64,000 nt of DNA from Gambelia wislizenii (GCA_030847615.1 JAUMIR010000004.1:222817001-222881000); one strand, 5' to 3'; shown: positions 1 to 11,015, counted from the stretch's first letter. The notes: generated by a model from the sequence alone, not told the origin. Numbers and translations: made by a program.

Positions 1-525
1 TGCTGGACGGGACTCTGCAGACGCAATACATGCAGAGGAGAAGGATCTCTGCGCTGCACGTATTGCCTCTCGATAGGACCGAAGAAAATTCCTATGTCGA
101 GTCCTGTCGGATAAGAGTCGAGTTTTCCGCCAGTTGCGCTCTAGTCGTTGTCCAACCCGCTTCATTTTCCTAAGCTCTGAAGTATACCATGGCTTACGGT
201 TAGAGGCGGGTTGGAAAGGACGCTTGGGAGCGATCGTGTCAATAGCCTTGGTAAGATCGGTGTTCCAGGTATTAACCAAAGCTTCGACAGGGTCACCGGC
301 GTTACCAACCATTAAACCCTCCAAGGCTTTCTGGAATCCTATTGGTTCCATTAGCCTTCGGGGGCGGACCATTCTAATGGGTCCACCACCCCCGGTGGGG
401 CGGGAAGAGACTCTTAGTTCAGTCTTGACCAAGAAATGATCCGTCCATGACAATGCGGCGGTTTTAATAACCGCCGCCCACGGATATTCCTGTTCCGTAT
501 CTGTGGTTACTGGTCCCACAGATAC
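1..525 (-). pseudogene. L2-clade LINE ORF2 fragment, endonuclease-RT linker (inverted 5' part)
   Basis: On the minus strand this reads open as a non-LTR retrotransposon ORF2 piece. It begins near a TDHFLV motif (the SDH-type end of an AP endonuclease domain), then gives the linker before the reverse transcriptase, with APKRPFQ, KPWYTSELRKMKR and LERNWRK blocks. Such PWYT-ELR-LKR/LER-WRK blocks are known from L2-like LINEs of fish and reptiles. The RT core is absent. The fragment meets, head to head at about 525, the sense-strand 3' end of an L2 element, as expected from a twin-priming inversion during insertion. It runs off the left edge. No function is expected. Family is inferred by eye from protein motifs. 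Confidence 0.72.
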
Positions 526-780
526 TATATTTCGGCAGGCCTTTCCTAATTAGATCCCGGCCTCAGGGGATCCTGGCCTCTTCTAGGCTGCTGGCCATTT
601 ATTATATTTATTGTATTTATAGTTTTAAAAGTGATTTTAGATTAGTTGTTTTAATTTATATTTGTTTAATGTTTTTTTATGGGGGAGGGTGGGAGTGGGG
701 GTGTTTAGGGATTTTATTTGTATTGTATTTTAAATTTTGTAAGCCGCCCCGATTGTTTTAACAGAGGGGCGGGGTATAAA

Positions 781-811
<31 letters not shown>
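526..811 (+). mobile_element. L2-clade LINE 3' end with ATT-repeat tail
   Basis: Plus-strand 3' end of a LINE. The last codons of ORF2 read IFRQAFPN followed by TAG at 551-553. An AT-rich 3' UTR follows and ends in GTAAGCCGCCCCGATTG, a GGGGCGGGGTATAAAT motif and an (ATT)n tail (782-811). The same 3' UTR appears on the other strand at 1508-1825. Only about 25 bp of coding sequence remains in this orientation. The upstream ORF2 part lies inverted at 1-525. Confidence 0.8.
782..811. repeat. (ATT)n microsatellite, LINE tail
   Basis: About ten ATT units directly follow the LINE 3' terminus, so this is the element's own tail rather than an independent microsatellite. Confidence 0.9.
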
Positions 812-812
<1 letters not shown>

Positions 813-1249
813 TACAAATTTTAGAAAAACAGATTGGGCAGGTACTGCACTTAGCAGTTTGGGGAAATTGTCCGTCCTTTCTACATGACAAATTGGTGTG
901 TGGAGGTCTGTTAGAATTTCAGTAGTATATATGGAATGGTGCAAAGATGGTGGATTAAAGATAATGAAAAAGAAGAGGTTTTTTACCACCTGGTAAGTTG
1001 TCTTTTAGAATTAGTATTGGATATGGGAAGAGATTGGGAGTGAGATACTTGAAAAGTTTTTTGAACATTAATGGTTCAGACTTCATAACCACAGTCCAAA
1101 CCAGCATCAGGTACTCTTACCCACATTGATTTTGTGGACTAGAGACCATCATCTACAAACTGAAGTCAGTGGTCATTTACTGATGAATTTATCAGTGTAA
1201 ATTCATTACACAGTACAGTCTATAATGTACAGAGCTCATTTCTGAATGA
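812..1249. other. Unassigned non-coding stretch
   Basis: I recognise no repeat family and no convincing reading frame here. Short frames lack splice or codon support. Confidence 0.5.
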
Positions 1250-1467
1250 CTCAGTGTGATACAGAGTTTGAGCGTTGGACTAAGGACTCTGGGAGACCAG
1301 GGTTCAAATCCCCAATCAAGCATGAAAATCCATTGGGTGGCCTTGGAGAAGTCATACCCACTCAGCCTTAGAGGAAGGCAGTGACAAACCTCCTCTGAAT
1401 AAATTCTTTCAGGAAAACCCTATGATGGGGTTGTCATAAATCAGAATCTAGTTGAAGGCAACAACAT
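1250..1467 (+). mobile_element. tRNA-derived SINE, ACAACA-tailed lizard type
   Basis: A tRNA-like head (GAGCGTTGGACTAAGGACTC, then a B-box-like GGGTTCAAATCCC) leads into a body about CATTGGGTGGCCTTGG and CTCAGCCTTAGAGGAAGGCA, and a tail GAAGGCAACAACA. The same order recurs at 18391, 21141 and 58861, which defines the family within this window. It is RNA polymerase III-derived and non-coding. This copy is diverged. Confidence 0.82.
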
Positions 1468-1507
1468 TTCCAATAGTAAACAATTGACTAGAGATCATCT
1501 CTAGTCG

Positions 1508-1825
1508 GGATATTTATTTATATCCCGCCCCTCTGTGAACAATCGGGGCGGCTTACAACAGTAAAATAATACATAATATAAAACAACTCAAAATCCCTTC
1601 CCCCCCTTAAAACATTATTAAATCAATACAAATTAAAATCAACATATAATACAATTGTTATTAAAAACCCTTCCTAGCGAGCAGCAACAGTTAGGAGCTC
1701 CAGAATCAACTTCCAAAGGGGGTTCCTGAGGCCGGGATTAGCTATTCCGGAAAAGCCTGCCTGAAGAGATTCGTCTTGGCAGCCTTTTTAAAGCTGTCTA
1801 ACGATATCAATAGGCGGATCTCATA
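1508..1825 (-). mobile_element. L2-clade LINE 3' end, minus strand
   Basis: Reading the minus strand, ORF2 ends with LDSFKKAAKTNLFRQAFPE and TAG. A 3' UTR follows and ends in TTGTAAGCCGCCCCGATTG and a GGGGCGGGATATAAATAAAT motif. It is the same 3' end as at 526-811 in the opposite orientation. It is 5'-truncated at about 1825, which is usual for LINE copies. Confidence 0.8.
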
Positions 1826-1850
1826 TTATTATTATTGGTGATATGTGTGT

Positions 1851-1873
1851 ATGTGTACACACACACACATTTC
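1851..1873. repeat. Short (GT)/(AC) microsatellite
   Basis: A TGTGTGTATGTGTACACACACACACA tract with a short inverted turn at GTGTACAC. No associated element is seen. Confidence 0.7.
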
Positions 1874-3304
1874 AGACAGTTAGATGCAGACTTGCACTCA
1901 GTAAGTTTCTGCTGGCTATAGACAAAAGGAGGACAGGATGGTGATCTCTCTGTACTCTCAGAACTACCTCTCATACTCTTCTGGAGGGTTCAGGGCTGCT
2001 GGCAGAAGGGGTAATCTGGGAAAATCTGTCCCTCCAGTAGGAGGGATCTGCTGGATACCACTTCCATCTAGGGGTCCATGAAATGTTCCTTCAGTCCCCA
2101 AATTTCTAGAACTGCAGACCTCAAAATATCAGATCTCTGTCCCTCCTTGTTTCACATAATCACCAGTCCTGAAAGCTTTCTAACGTTTATATACTAACAT
2201 CAGAAACAAACTAGGTGGATCACATACAGTATTTATCTGCTCCTATGTCTAATGATAGCTATCTGAGTAGGGAGAACAAAGAAAATTAACATAGAAGATG
2301 CCACCACTGATAGTCCCAAGAGATACTAGAGGATGAATCATTTCTGGAAGTTAACCAGTTTAGCTATCAGAGTCACAATGATAAACATTAGGAAAATAAA
2401 GGATGCCCAGTTCACAAGGAAGATGACTAAAGTGTAGGTAGATGCATTAATGTGGGAGTCACCAGGGATGCTCTGATAAGCAGTGGCTTCTTATGCAAAT
2501 CTGCAGTTTAAGTCATCCCTTATTAGCATGTGTAACAGCCAGAATGCTAACATATAACACACCCCAACTCAGAATATTACTAACCAGAACTGTCTTCGCA
2601 AAAATGGGAAAAATATGTATGGAAAAACTGGGAAGGAGTAACTCTAGAGTATAATGAGCTTTTTTAGCAGGAGTTGCAGCAGGTATTCTGTAGTACTTTT
2701 TTTTCTGGAGAGAATATTGAATATTAACTCCTACATGGAGTTCTTTCCACTCTTATTAATAAATCTTCTAAATGTTGATATGTTTTCATCCAAAACATAC
2801 TGAAAAGACCTTGTCCTTTATTTGCACCAGTAAAGCTACAGCTATTCTCAGTATGGAGAGGGGCATATCTTATCTACCAGCTGTGTTGCTGTTAAAAGTG
2901 AGATATATGAAAGAAAGAAGCAGCAACCCAAACTGGGCTGGAGGGTCCCACAATCATGCTTGGAATAAGGGTTCAATTTCAGTCTTTGAAGGACTGAGCA
3001 GTTAAAGTAATCTTCCCTTTATAAACAAATCTGCAAATTTTACTCTCTTATCACATTCATATTTTTTAATGCCTAGCATATGTCACCCAGTCAGGCCCAA
3101 AACTGAACTGGAAAGTGAAAGTCTGACAGCTTCACCTGAACACAGGCCCAAAGACAGCCAAAAGAGGACCTTCCCTAACAGGGTCATCAGGGCCATGCCC
3201 CTCTCATGTCAACCAAAATATGGCACCTCCAAAGCAGGAAAAGATAACCAGCCTGATAACTTGTTTTCATTACCCAAACCAAGAAGCATAGCTGTTTAGA
3301 AGGC
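1874..3304. other. Unassigned stretch
   Basis: Unique-looking sequence with no recognised repeat. Two short open frames near 2772-3005 and 3069-3299 have low-complexity, stop-bounded translations and no family resemblance. Confidence 0.5.
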
Positions 3305-4140
3305 AGTAATGTATTCAGGTCTGATACGCAAGTCAAGTCTCAAGTCCTTGCAAGATATTTTCAAGTCTCAAGTCTGCGAGCCAACGAAAAAACAGGTGGT
3401 GGTGATGGTGTGTGTTGGAAGGTGGAGTTTCAATAAGTAGAAAATCAAGAAGACATGCACAGTTAGGTTAAAACAAATAAATTATCAGCAAATGTGTTAG
3501 GCTATGGGCTTGAGGCAGGGTTTGGGATTGAGGTCTGCTTGGCAACCTGTTCCACTAAAGAGAAGGGTCCTCCGTTGTGCAGCGGGGGCAGGCTGCCGAG
3601 CAGACCTCAATGCCCACTTCAAGCCCCTTGCCTAATAATAATAATAATAATAGTGCCATGGGCTTGCTGCTCTTAGGAAAAGATCAACTGCTGCTGCTCT
3701 TAGGACAAGATCAACACTCACCTCCAGAACACGGGACACCTTTCTCAGAGGGGAACACAGCAAAGCCTTAGGCAATGGGCTCAAGGCAGGGGTTGAAGTC
3801 TGTCCAGCAGCCTGTCCCCATTACATATTGGAGGAGCCTTCTAAAGCTTTTGAGAAGCTTTAGAATGATTCTTCTGCCTAAAGCCCATTGCCTAATGCAT
3901 TTGCTGTTACCATTTCCATCATGTGACCGGTAGGCAAAAAGCTGTGATATCGTGGAAGCGTCATTGAAAGGAGGAAAACTGTTTTCCATTCCATAATGTT
4001 TCTGAATGAATGTGTTATGTTACTGAATCAAGGTCAGCAAGTCAGTTGCTAAAAATATAGAAGTCACGAGTCGAGTCAAGCCAGTACATCATTTATTGTT
4101 GAGTCAAGTCCAAGTAAGTCATTGAAGTGACTTGACTCTG
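3305..4140. repeat. Composite of direct and inverted repeats, unclassified
   Basis: The ends carry clustered AAGTCAAGTC/CAAGTCTCAAGTC motifs: left cluster about 3331-3375, right cluster about 4055-4135 ending GACTTGACTC. Inside, a roughly 50-bp unit starting TTAGGCTATGGGCTTGAGGC at about 3498 is repeated directly at about 3768 and appears inverted at about 3603-3638 and 3876-3896. The centre holds a (TAA)n run (3633-3652). This could be an unrecognised DNA transposon or a local duplication series. It lies next to the MITE that begins at 4142. Confidence 0.5.
3633..3652. repeat. (TAA)n microsatellite
   Basis: About six TAA units inside the composite repeat. Confidence 0.85.
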
Positions 4141-4141
4141 A

Positions 4142-4784
4142 GGAGACTATCGGATGCTAAAAATATCCCAGGACAGGGACAACAGGAGATCACTAAAAGG
4201 CTTACCTTTTAGACAACTTCATCCCTGTCCTGGGATGCTCCCATTCTGCTCCTGTTCCTTCCCTGCTTCCTCTTATTCACGGAAAAATCCATGAATAAGG
4301 AGACCATTCCATTATTATAACGTAATGACGAGAGAGTGAACAGGAGTCCTGTTCTACTCCCAGGATGACGTCAGAACGTGATGTCACCAGGAGGTCCATG
4401 CCAGACACTTCCAGGTGAGATCAAGACCACAAGGTAAGTAAAACACTTTTTTCCCCTCTCTGAGTAGCTTTTAATTTTTTAAATGGGGTTTTCTGCTTGG
4501 TGAACTGTTTTGACAGCTGGGGGGGGTGTTTGAATTTGAATTTGCCGCCTGGTCATTCTCTCGGGAGAACTGCCAAGATTTTAGTTCCCGGTTGTAATCG
4601 TAAAAGCAGTCTTACGACAGCTGCATTTACAACTGGGCAGTGAAGGGAGTGGGAGCCTGTTCCTGCCATGGAATGAAGGTAGGTGTCTGAAAACTTTTAC
4701 TTTATTCTGCAGCAGGAATGGGAGTGGAGCAGGTGGGGGGTAGCAGGACAGAAACGGACCCTAAGGGCCCCTCAGATAATCTCC
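4142..4784 (+). mobile_element. Long multi-hairpin MITE, GGAGAYTATC family (copy A)
   Basis: A 643-bp non-autonomous element with terminal GGAGACTATC and GATAATCTCC, flanked by a perfect TGA/TGA duplication (4139-4141, 4785-4787). Hairpin modules in order: a subterminal stem around CCCAGGACAGGGA...TCCCTGTCCTGGG, a TTATTCACGG/CCATGAATAA stem, and a CTTACGAC-type stem near 4610. A donor-like AAGGTAAGT sits at 4432-4440 and a second, AAGGTAGGT, at about 4677-4685. There is no transposase ORF. Superfamily is inferred as PIF/Harbinger-like from the 3-bp duplication only. Confidence 0.82.
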
Positions 4785-4940
4785 TGAGTTAGTCAACTCG
4801 TGTCTACATCACTGTTAGAGAGTTTTGCTTAATACTTATTGACCTTAGGCTTTCCAGATAGTTAAATGACAACCCCCAACATGATATGGGGAAAATAGTC
4901 TTACCTCTTTCCTTGGCAGAATTTTTCCTGAAAATTGACT

Positions 4941-5311
4941 GCCTAAACCAGTGGTTCTTAACCTGTCGTCTGGGGACTGCCAGGGGGCTGCAATGTCCTC
5001 ATAAGGGGTCCATGAAGGCTTGAAGGCTGCTTGGCCCACCTCCTGCCTAGAGTGGAGTGGCCATGTGACAGGAGCCAAGGCAAAGGCTGGTTGGCTGGCT
5101 TGGCCTGCACATTGCCATTCAATCCGCTCCAGCCACAAACATGCAGGAAGAAGAAGAAAAGTCTTACCTCCCCCTCCAGTGCCTCTGAGGAAAGGTTTAA
5201 TGGATGGTGTAAATGTGGTTTTAAATCTGGAGTTAAGTCCTTGGGGTCTGTGGGAATGGAAGATATTTAAAGTGGGTCCCTATTAAAAGGTTAAAAGCCA
5301 CTGGCCTAAAC
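4941..5311 (+). mobile_element. hAT non-autonomous element with 8-bp TSD
   Basis: The element proper is 4949-5303 (355 bp). It opens with CAGTGGTTCTTAACC and closes with GGTTAAAAGCCACTG. The perfect 8-bp duplication GCCTAAAC lies at 4941-4948 and 5304-5311. An 8-bp duplication with CAGTGG termini is characteristic of hAT elements. The interior (about 5090-5200) matches the inverse of 37769-38150, so the two are one family in opposite orientation. No transposase is encoded. Open frames inside are incidental. Confidence 0.88.
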
Positions 5312-7037
5312 TATTATTCTCATTGGGGAAAGGTAAGGGGCACTTATGTATCATTTCCAATGTGAATAAAAAATTGTTGAAAGCAATTCTGTGCAGGAAA
5401 CATGGCAAAAGTCAAGAACTCTTTCTCTTCCATGCCAGTCTTCCACTTCAAACTGTAGGGTCAGCAGCTGTGTTGGGATAACTAAAAGTTATCCAAAGCA
5501 ACACCTCACTATATATAATGTATAGTTCCACCCTCAGTTTTTTGACAGAAGTCCATAAAGAATATTGGAATCCTGAAGAGGGATCAGCTTTTTTAAAAAT
5601 CATTTTAAGGACTTCCAAGATCCTAAATGGGTTCTGATATCATAAACTGCACTGCTCTGGAAACTGCTGCAAATCCCTCTGGTCATCTGATCCAACCTGT
5701 CTATATTACATGGTGTGCTACAAGGTTGTGGAGAAATCGCTCCTGTCTCCATTTTGAATTTCTTTAGGCAAATGTAAAATTGCCCTGTTGATTGTTCAAA
5801 GCAGCTGACAGGTATGCTACTTTAGCCTGAGGCTCAAGAAGCTGCAGTGCAGGTCTGGTACTTTCAGCAGTAGCCAGCTGAATGCCAAGCCAAACTGAGG
5901 ATAGAGACCTGGGGTTTCATCAAGTTTAATGTCCCATTGAGGAATAGCTGAGCCACGCTTATTCAAATTTTCTGAATTTTTTTCCAGATTCATAAAGCAA
6001 CTATAAACAAGGAAAAAAAACAACAACTAACAAATATTTCCATCTGAGCACCAGGGTGAATCAAGAAAAAGGAAGGGAGCCATAGCCACCCCCATGTGTG
6101 TGTGTGTGTATGTGTGCATGCGCGCGCATGCAAATGTGTGTGAAACAGGCACAACCACTTTGACTAAAAGACAACTCCATCTTGCTTTGTAAGCATAAAA
6201 GCATAGACAATCATTCAACTAACTGCCACATCAATAAAGAAACATCATGTAAGAAAACGCAAGACCAGTCCAAGATACACAGTGCATCTTCAATACAAAA
6301 CAGATGCTAAAGGGTCAACAAGCTCCCTTGGTCAATTGTGCGTGCTGATACAGAAAAGCTTTCATTTCAAATATCCAGTTCCCACAACTTCAAGTATTCC
6401 GTTCCAGCAACTTCAACATCACTTTGTATGTAAGATAAACTAAAAGGGACATTGTAAATGGGTAAGTACACTGTAACAAAGTCATTTGAAATATAGAGCA
6501 TAGCTGTAGTGAAACCTACTCATAATCATTTCAATATCCAGATTTTTTAAAAAAAGTTTTAGTGATAATAATCCTGATTTTTATGCCTTTAAAGAACAGC
6601 TAGAAAAACGTACCTGAGCTGAAGTCAACAGTTTCTCACTCCTTTTTGAAACTGTATCCCTAGTTTGGTTTCTATAGCAATGGTGACGTAGAGGTTTCAT
6701 TTATGCCAGGATCTTTGGTATCTACTACAGGTGTAAATGCCACCCCCTTCTCTTATCTTCCTGAGAAGACTTCTTTATCTCAAGTTTCAATTTAGCCTAG
6801 CCAGTCATGGTCACATTTCTTAGAAGGCAACCCAACTGTATAACTAAAACCACACTGTGGATGGGAAGCCCTGATCCTGCAAAAAGGAGCAAATGCCTGA
6901 ACAGACCAGTTTCTGCAGCTGCAGCAGCAAGACCTATAAACTGGGCATTCAATATATTGAATGACTAGTATAGCAGGGTGTGTGCACATGCTGTCTAAAG
7001 GAATGAACTTTTCCAAGTAAGAGGAAAATGAGATTCT
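5312..7037. other. Unassigned stretch with a GT/GC tract
   Basis: No recognised gene or interspersed repeat. It contains a simple TGTG/GCGC tract at about 6093-6128. Confidence 0.5.
6093..6128. repeat. (TG)n/(GC)n alternating purine-pyrimidine tract
   Basis: A run of alternating TG then CG/CA dinucleotides ending in CATGCGCGCGCATG, itself a palindrome. Such tracts can adopt Z-DNA in general. Nothing else is implied here. Confidence 0.75.
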
Positions 7038-7286
7038 GGACTTTTTCAGACGGGGGGGAGGGGAACCCCAAGGAGGTCAGGAGAAGAACGGGGATATTTC
7101 ATTTACAGAGCCCCATTTCAGACAGCCCCATCCTCCTCCGTCCTCCTCCCGACTTTCTCCCATGCTGCAGGCACTGCTTTTTATTGATGGATAATGGGGC
7201 TGTCTGAAATGGGGCTCTGTAAGCGAAACAGCCCCATTCTTCTTTGGACCTCTTTGGGGTCCCCCCCCCCCCGTCTGAAAAAGTCC
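7038..7286. mobile_element. Palindromic MITE, GGACTTTTTC ends
   Basis: A 249-bp foldback element. It starts GGACTTTTTCAGACGGGGGG and ends with the inverted counterpart CCCCCCGTCTGAAAAAGTCC. The inner arms also pair (GGGGCTCTGTAA versus TTACAGAGCCCC). Flanks are TCT and TGT, an imperfect 3-bp duplication. It shares terminal style with the near-perfect palindrome at 27456-27783. Non-coding. Confidence 0.78.
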
Positions 7287-7688
7287 TGTATCAGCTAAAT
7301 GCTGTAAGATATACTGAGAAGTGAATGTTAAACTTTTGGTTTATATTTTGATTTATGGATTATATGGCATTATTTTCCACCTTTGTTCCTATGAGACTGC
7401 CAGAAAGATTTGCCAACAGTTTACCTATCAGTGGTAGCAACTAAAAAGCCTTGAACTGGGCACACCATGGGTGGAACAGGATGGCAATGAATTTGCTTCA
7501 GAACTGCTGGATCCAGCGCTGCTCAATTTCCCACGTGGGGTCAATCCACACACATCATCTGCCTCTGTACCTCAGACAGCAAATGCCCCCACTAGTGCTA
7601 TCAATGTGGGGGTATAATAAATACCAGTGATGGAAAGAACATTCAGAAATATTTGAAATATGGTTTTAAAAGTTCTTTGTGTGTCAAG
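7287..7688. other. Unassigned stretch
   Basis: No recognised element or reading frame. Confidence 0.5.
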
Positions 7689-7800
7689 AATGCAGTGTAG
7701 ATGTGTAAATTGCTATTGCTTAACAATTTGTAAGCCACTCTGATAGCTTTTGTGGCTGAAGAGCAGGGTATAAATACCTAAATAATAATAATAATAATAA
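7689..7800 (+). mobile_element. SINE 3' half with AAT tail
   Basis: The sequence GCAGTGTAGATGTGTAAATT, then TGTAAGCCACTCTGATAGC, GAAGAGCAGGGTATAAATA and an (AAT)n tail matches the inverted copy at about 24243-24360. That copy continues into a tRNA-SINE body with a TCAGTAAAATGAGTACCC motif, so this is inferred to be a 5'-truncated copy of the same Sauria-like SINE. Confidence 0.62.
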
Positions 7801-7959
7801 AGAAACCCTGACAAGAATAATCGTGGATGGATAAGTATCATCAAAATTTGGAACTTATTCTGTGCAAAAATTTGTGCATGGTTGTTTTGCATAGAGAAAG
7901 GCCTGCATGGAAGTATTATTTTCTGTGCAGAAAATACTGTTTCATGCACAAAAAGCTTA

Positions 7960-7981
7960 TCATCATCATCATCATCATCAG
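7960..7981. repeat. (CAT)n microsatellite
   Basis: About seven CAT units. Confidence 0.88.
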
Positions 7982-8053
7982 TCCTGAATTACAAATAGGG
8001 TTCAAAAATTGCCTGATTTTCAAATACTTTTTTTGAACTGGAAGAAAATTGCA

Positions 8054-8055
<2 letters not shown>

Positions 8056-8083
<28 letters not shown>
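8056..8083. repeat. (AAT)n microsatellite
   Basis: About nine AAT units. Confidence 0.88.
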
Positions 8084-8086
<3 letters not shown>

Positions 8087-8389
8087 CATTGCTTTTTTTG
8101 AAGAATTATTGAAAAAGTCCATCCCTAAGAAATTCAGTATACAGTTCTACCAGACGAATTCCACCCATACCCTTCTCTTCTGCTCTATCCAAAATGCTCT
8201 GCAAAATTGCTCTGCTAAACAACTTTTCTGAATGTGCACATATTTAAAGGCTAATGTCTTGTGGCATCTTTTTCTTTCAGCTAGCTTGATCCTGGAAAAG
8301 AAACCTGAAAGTTCTCAATCAGCTCTAAGTGAATTGATCAATTCACTTTGACAAGAGATGATTTATTGTTACAGAGACATTTGTTTTAT

Positions 8390-8500
8390 TAAACGCATTC
8401 CTTAGCCACCACTCTAGTCTTCCCAGGGTAGTTCACAATATAAAGCGTAAAATTCTATATCAGAATAACAAATTCATAAAATCATAAAAACAACAGTAGG
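8390..8500 (-). mobile_element. Possible degraded LINE 3' UTR, antisense
   Basis: The stretch with TCTTCCCAGGGTAGTTCACA and AT-rich ACAAATTCATAAAATCATAA resembles the antisense 3' UTR layout of the L2 copies elsewhere in the window. There is no coding match, so the call is weak. Confidence 0.3.
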
Positions 8501-8506
8501 CCCTAT

Positions 8507-9117
8507 GGAGATTATCAAACATGCTAAATATGGCATGATAACAACATCCGGAGATTGCTAAAGGGCTTCCCTTTCAGACGACGTCATTCCCTTGTCATCA
8601 TGCTCCCATTCTGCTGCCATTCCACCAGCACTGCTTTTTGTTGATGGGCTAAGCCATCAACGGATCCCCCATTCTGTTTCTGTAACAGAATGTCCTGCAA
8701 GTGAAACGGTGCCCCGTTATGCTGACGTCATCCCAGCATCAATGAGAGGTCCATGCCAGAACACTTCCATGTCAGATCGGGACATCAAGGTATGTGACAC
8801 ACTTTTTTGTACCCTCCTGGGTTACTTGTAAAGTTTTAAGTGTATTTAGGTGTTTAGTGTAACTTTTTAATATGTATTTTCCTTTTACAGTTTGAATTTC
8901 CCACGCTCTCCTCTTCTCACGAGAGCAGCTGGGATTTCAGTGCAGAAATGAAAGGAGCTCCGTCCAAGCTCCTTTCACTGTTGGGCTGCCCTGCCGAGGG
9001 AACGAGGTGTGAACAAGGTAGGTCTGAAAACTTTTTATTTTATGTTGTTCCAGAGACGGGAGAGGAGATTGCGAGAAGGGAACACTTTTTTTTTTTTGTT
9101 CCTGTCTGAAAATCTCC
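8507..9117 (+). mobile_element. Long multi-hairpin MITE (copy B)
   Basis: A 611-bp element from GGAGATTATC to GAAAATCTCC, flanked by TAT and TTT (imperfect duplication). The subterminal block GGAGATTGCTAAAGGGCTTC is followed by TTTCAGACGACGTCATTCCC. A DNA hairpin around TTGATGGGCTAAGCCATCAA comes next. The donor-like AAGGTATGT is at 8788-8796. An acceptor-like GGGATTTCAG ends at 8940 and the second donor AAGGTAGGT is at about 9016-9024, leaving a 77-bp exon-like interval. Closest to the copies at 43185 and 48708. Non-coding. Confidence 0.8.
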
Positions 9118-9165
9118 TTTCATCTAACAATAACAACAAATAGGTAAAACCAGAAAATGCATATT

Positions 9166-9387
9166 CAGGTTGATCCCCACATCTGTGGGGAATACTTTTC
9201 AAGACCCCCTGTGGATACCTGAAACCATGGATAATAGGAAACCCTATTATTTTCAATGAGACGGATGCCAGAAGTTGATCATAGAATCTCACTGGAGGAT
9301 CTAGAAATGCAGAGAAAGAATATATTTTTTCTGGATGTGGATAAGTAAGACCATGGACACTGAACCTGTGTATATGGAGTTGACCTG
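9166..9387. mobile_element. pogo/Tigger-like MITE
   Basis: It begins CAGGTTGATCCCCACATCTG and ends ATGGAGTTGACCTG before TA, giving inverted CAGGTYRAYYCC termini. The interior CTGGAGGATCTAG motif is shared with the elements at 47434 and 57920. The right TA flank is intact and the left is altered. Assignment rests on termini and TA flank only. Confidence 0.58.
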
Positions 9388-10533
9388 TACCTTTGGAAAC
9401 CTTCTTTAAAACAACAAGAGATGAAGCCAAACACATCATATTTTGGGATGGCACATGCAACCACTAAGTAGACCTTGGAAAGGTTGTTTGTTTTTTTTAA
9501 CTACAATTTCCAGAAACCTCTCAACTAATTCAGGGAAATGTAGTCCAAAAAAACAGCTTTTCCAGGTTCTGACTCTGAGGAGGCCTTCAGCCTTTAAGAT
9601 TTTAATGGCAGGCCAGCACGTAGAGTTAACACTGCTATAAATATATTCCCTCTAAAGGCCTAAGTAAGTAGAAGAGTTCCTAGTATAAAAGGTCGGCTGC
9701 TATTGAAGAATGCCTTGCAGATATAGCTGGGTCAAGACCAACAGGTTAAGTTCTATTGGCTTGTGGGGCTCAATTTTTTTTCCTGTCCCCAGGAAGAAAA
9801 TATGCTAAAGGCAGCTGATAACCGGCAGATAAACCAATTTTGTTTGAGCATCCATCGACCTGGTATGATGAACATGCGGTGACAGAAGGATGCTTCACAA
9901 CTTCACTCTGGTGAAGGGCAGATTTTATCAGCTGTTAACTGATGAGTAGCAGGTGTGCTATATAGGAGGCACACCTTTGCAGTCACACTGACTACGGGTG
10001 TTGTCCCATATGACTTTCTCTCATGGGGAAAGATTTATCTGAGTCAGAGAGTTAATTACACAACAGCCTAAACAAATGCAGCAATAACTTTGGCACAGTG
10101 CTCAGACCCACATGTGTTACATTGCACACATACCTGAAAAAGCTATACCCTGTTGAAGTGGGAAATTTACCTCAGGGAAGAACAAGCTTTGTTGCCATCA
10201 CTGCCTCATCAAGAGAGTCCAGAAGAAAGGTCAAGCTTCACCTTACAATGATAGATTTAAACAAAACAAAGAATGCTGCCAATCTTCTCCAGCTGAGCCC
10301 CCGCTTCTTTCCGCTCCCCTAAAACCAGCCAAGCAAAAATGATGTTTTATTGCTTTAGGAACTAGTGAGGCTGCAGCTCCAAAAAGGCAATTTAATATTA
10401 AGCATGGTGTGGGAAGCAATGGAATGAGTAAGGGCCAGTTTAAATTATATTTCTTATGTCTAGCATATAGCACAATACAGGTGGGATTTGGAGAAATTCA
10501 TGTGGAGGAAAAAAAAACATAAAATTAATTAAA
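9388..10533. other. Unassigned stretch
   Basis: No recognised family. Open frames at 9443-9640 and 10098-10322 have no supporting splice or family signals. Confidence 0.5.
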
Positions 10534-10845
10534 GGAGATTATCAGACACTTTTAAAAAAAGCCCCCAAGGAGCTCATGAGAATGACATCACTGTATCACC
10601 AAAGGGTCCCAATTTCGCATGTGTCATCTTCCTGGAGTGCTTGCTCTATTCTTCCTCCATGCTAAAGCAACAAAGCAGGTGCCACTAATGAAAAGCGGTG
10701 CCTGTTTTGTCACTTCAGCATGAAGGGATAACAGAACAAATACGCTAGGAGAACAACATTGTGCGATATCCGAACCCTTTGGCGGTACAGTGATGTCATT
10801 CTTGCGAACTCCTTGGTGTTTTTTTTTAAGTGTCTGATAATCTCC
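10534..10845. mobile_element. Palindromic MITE, GGAGATTATC ends
   Basis: A 312-bp foldback with GGAGATTATCAGACACTTTT at the left and the inverse AAGTGTCTGATAATCTCC at the right. Flanks are AAA on both sides (10531-10533, 10846-10848). The arms contain AAGGAGCTCATGAGAATGAC and its mirrored counterpart, and the loop has CATGCTAAAGCAACAAAGC mirrored as TTTGTCACTTCAGCATG. It shares termini with the long MITEs but lacks their central module. Confidence 0.82.
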
Positions 10846-10971
10846 AAAACTTGCTTATCTGAGGAATTCTGCTAGTAATCATGTGAATAATTCCTGTGGA
10901 CAACTTTAATGCTATTTTACATAAATACATAGACCCAAGTATAAAATCCACACAGGCCTGGTATGTTTGCG

Positions 10972-11015
10972 TGTGTGTATCTATCTATCATCTATCTATC
11001 TAGTGTGTGTGTGTG
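10972..11015. repeat. Compound (GT)n-(ATCT)n-(GT)n microsatellite
   Basis: GTGTGTGT, then ATCT units with one ATC break, then GTGTGTGTGTG. Confidence 0.85.

Noticed and set aside
5020..5286. Overlapping plus-strand frames of 79-88 codons
   Set aside because: They lie wholly inside the hAT element interior, and the related element at 37769 does not keep them.
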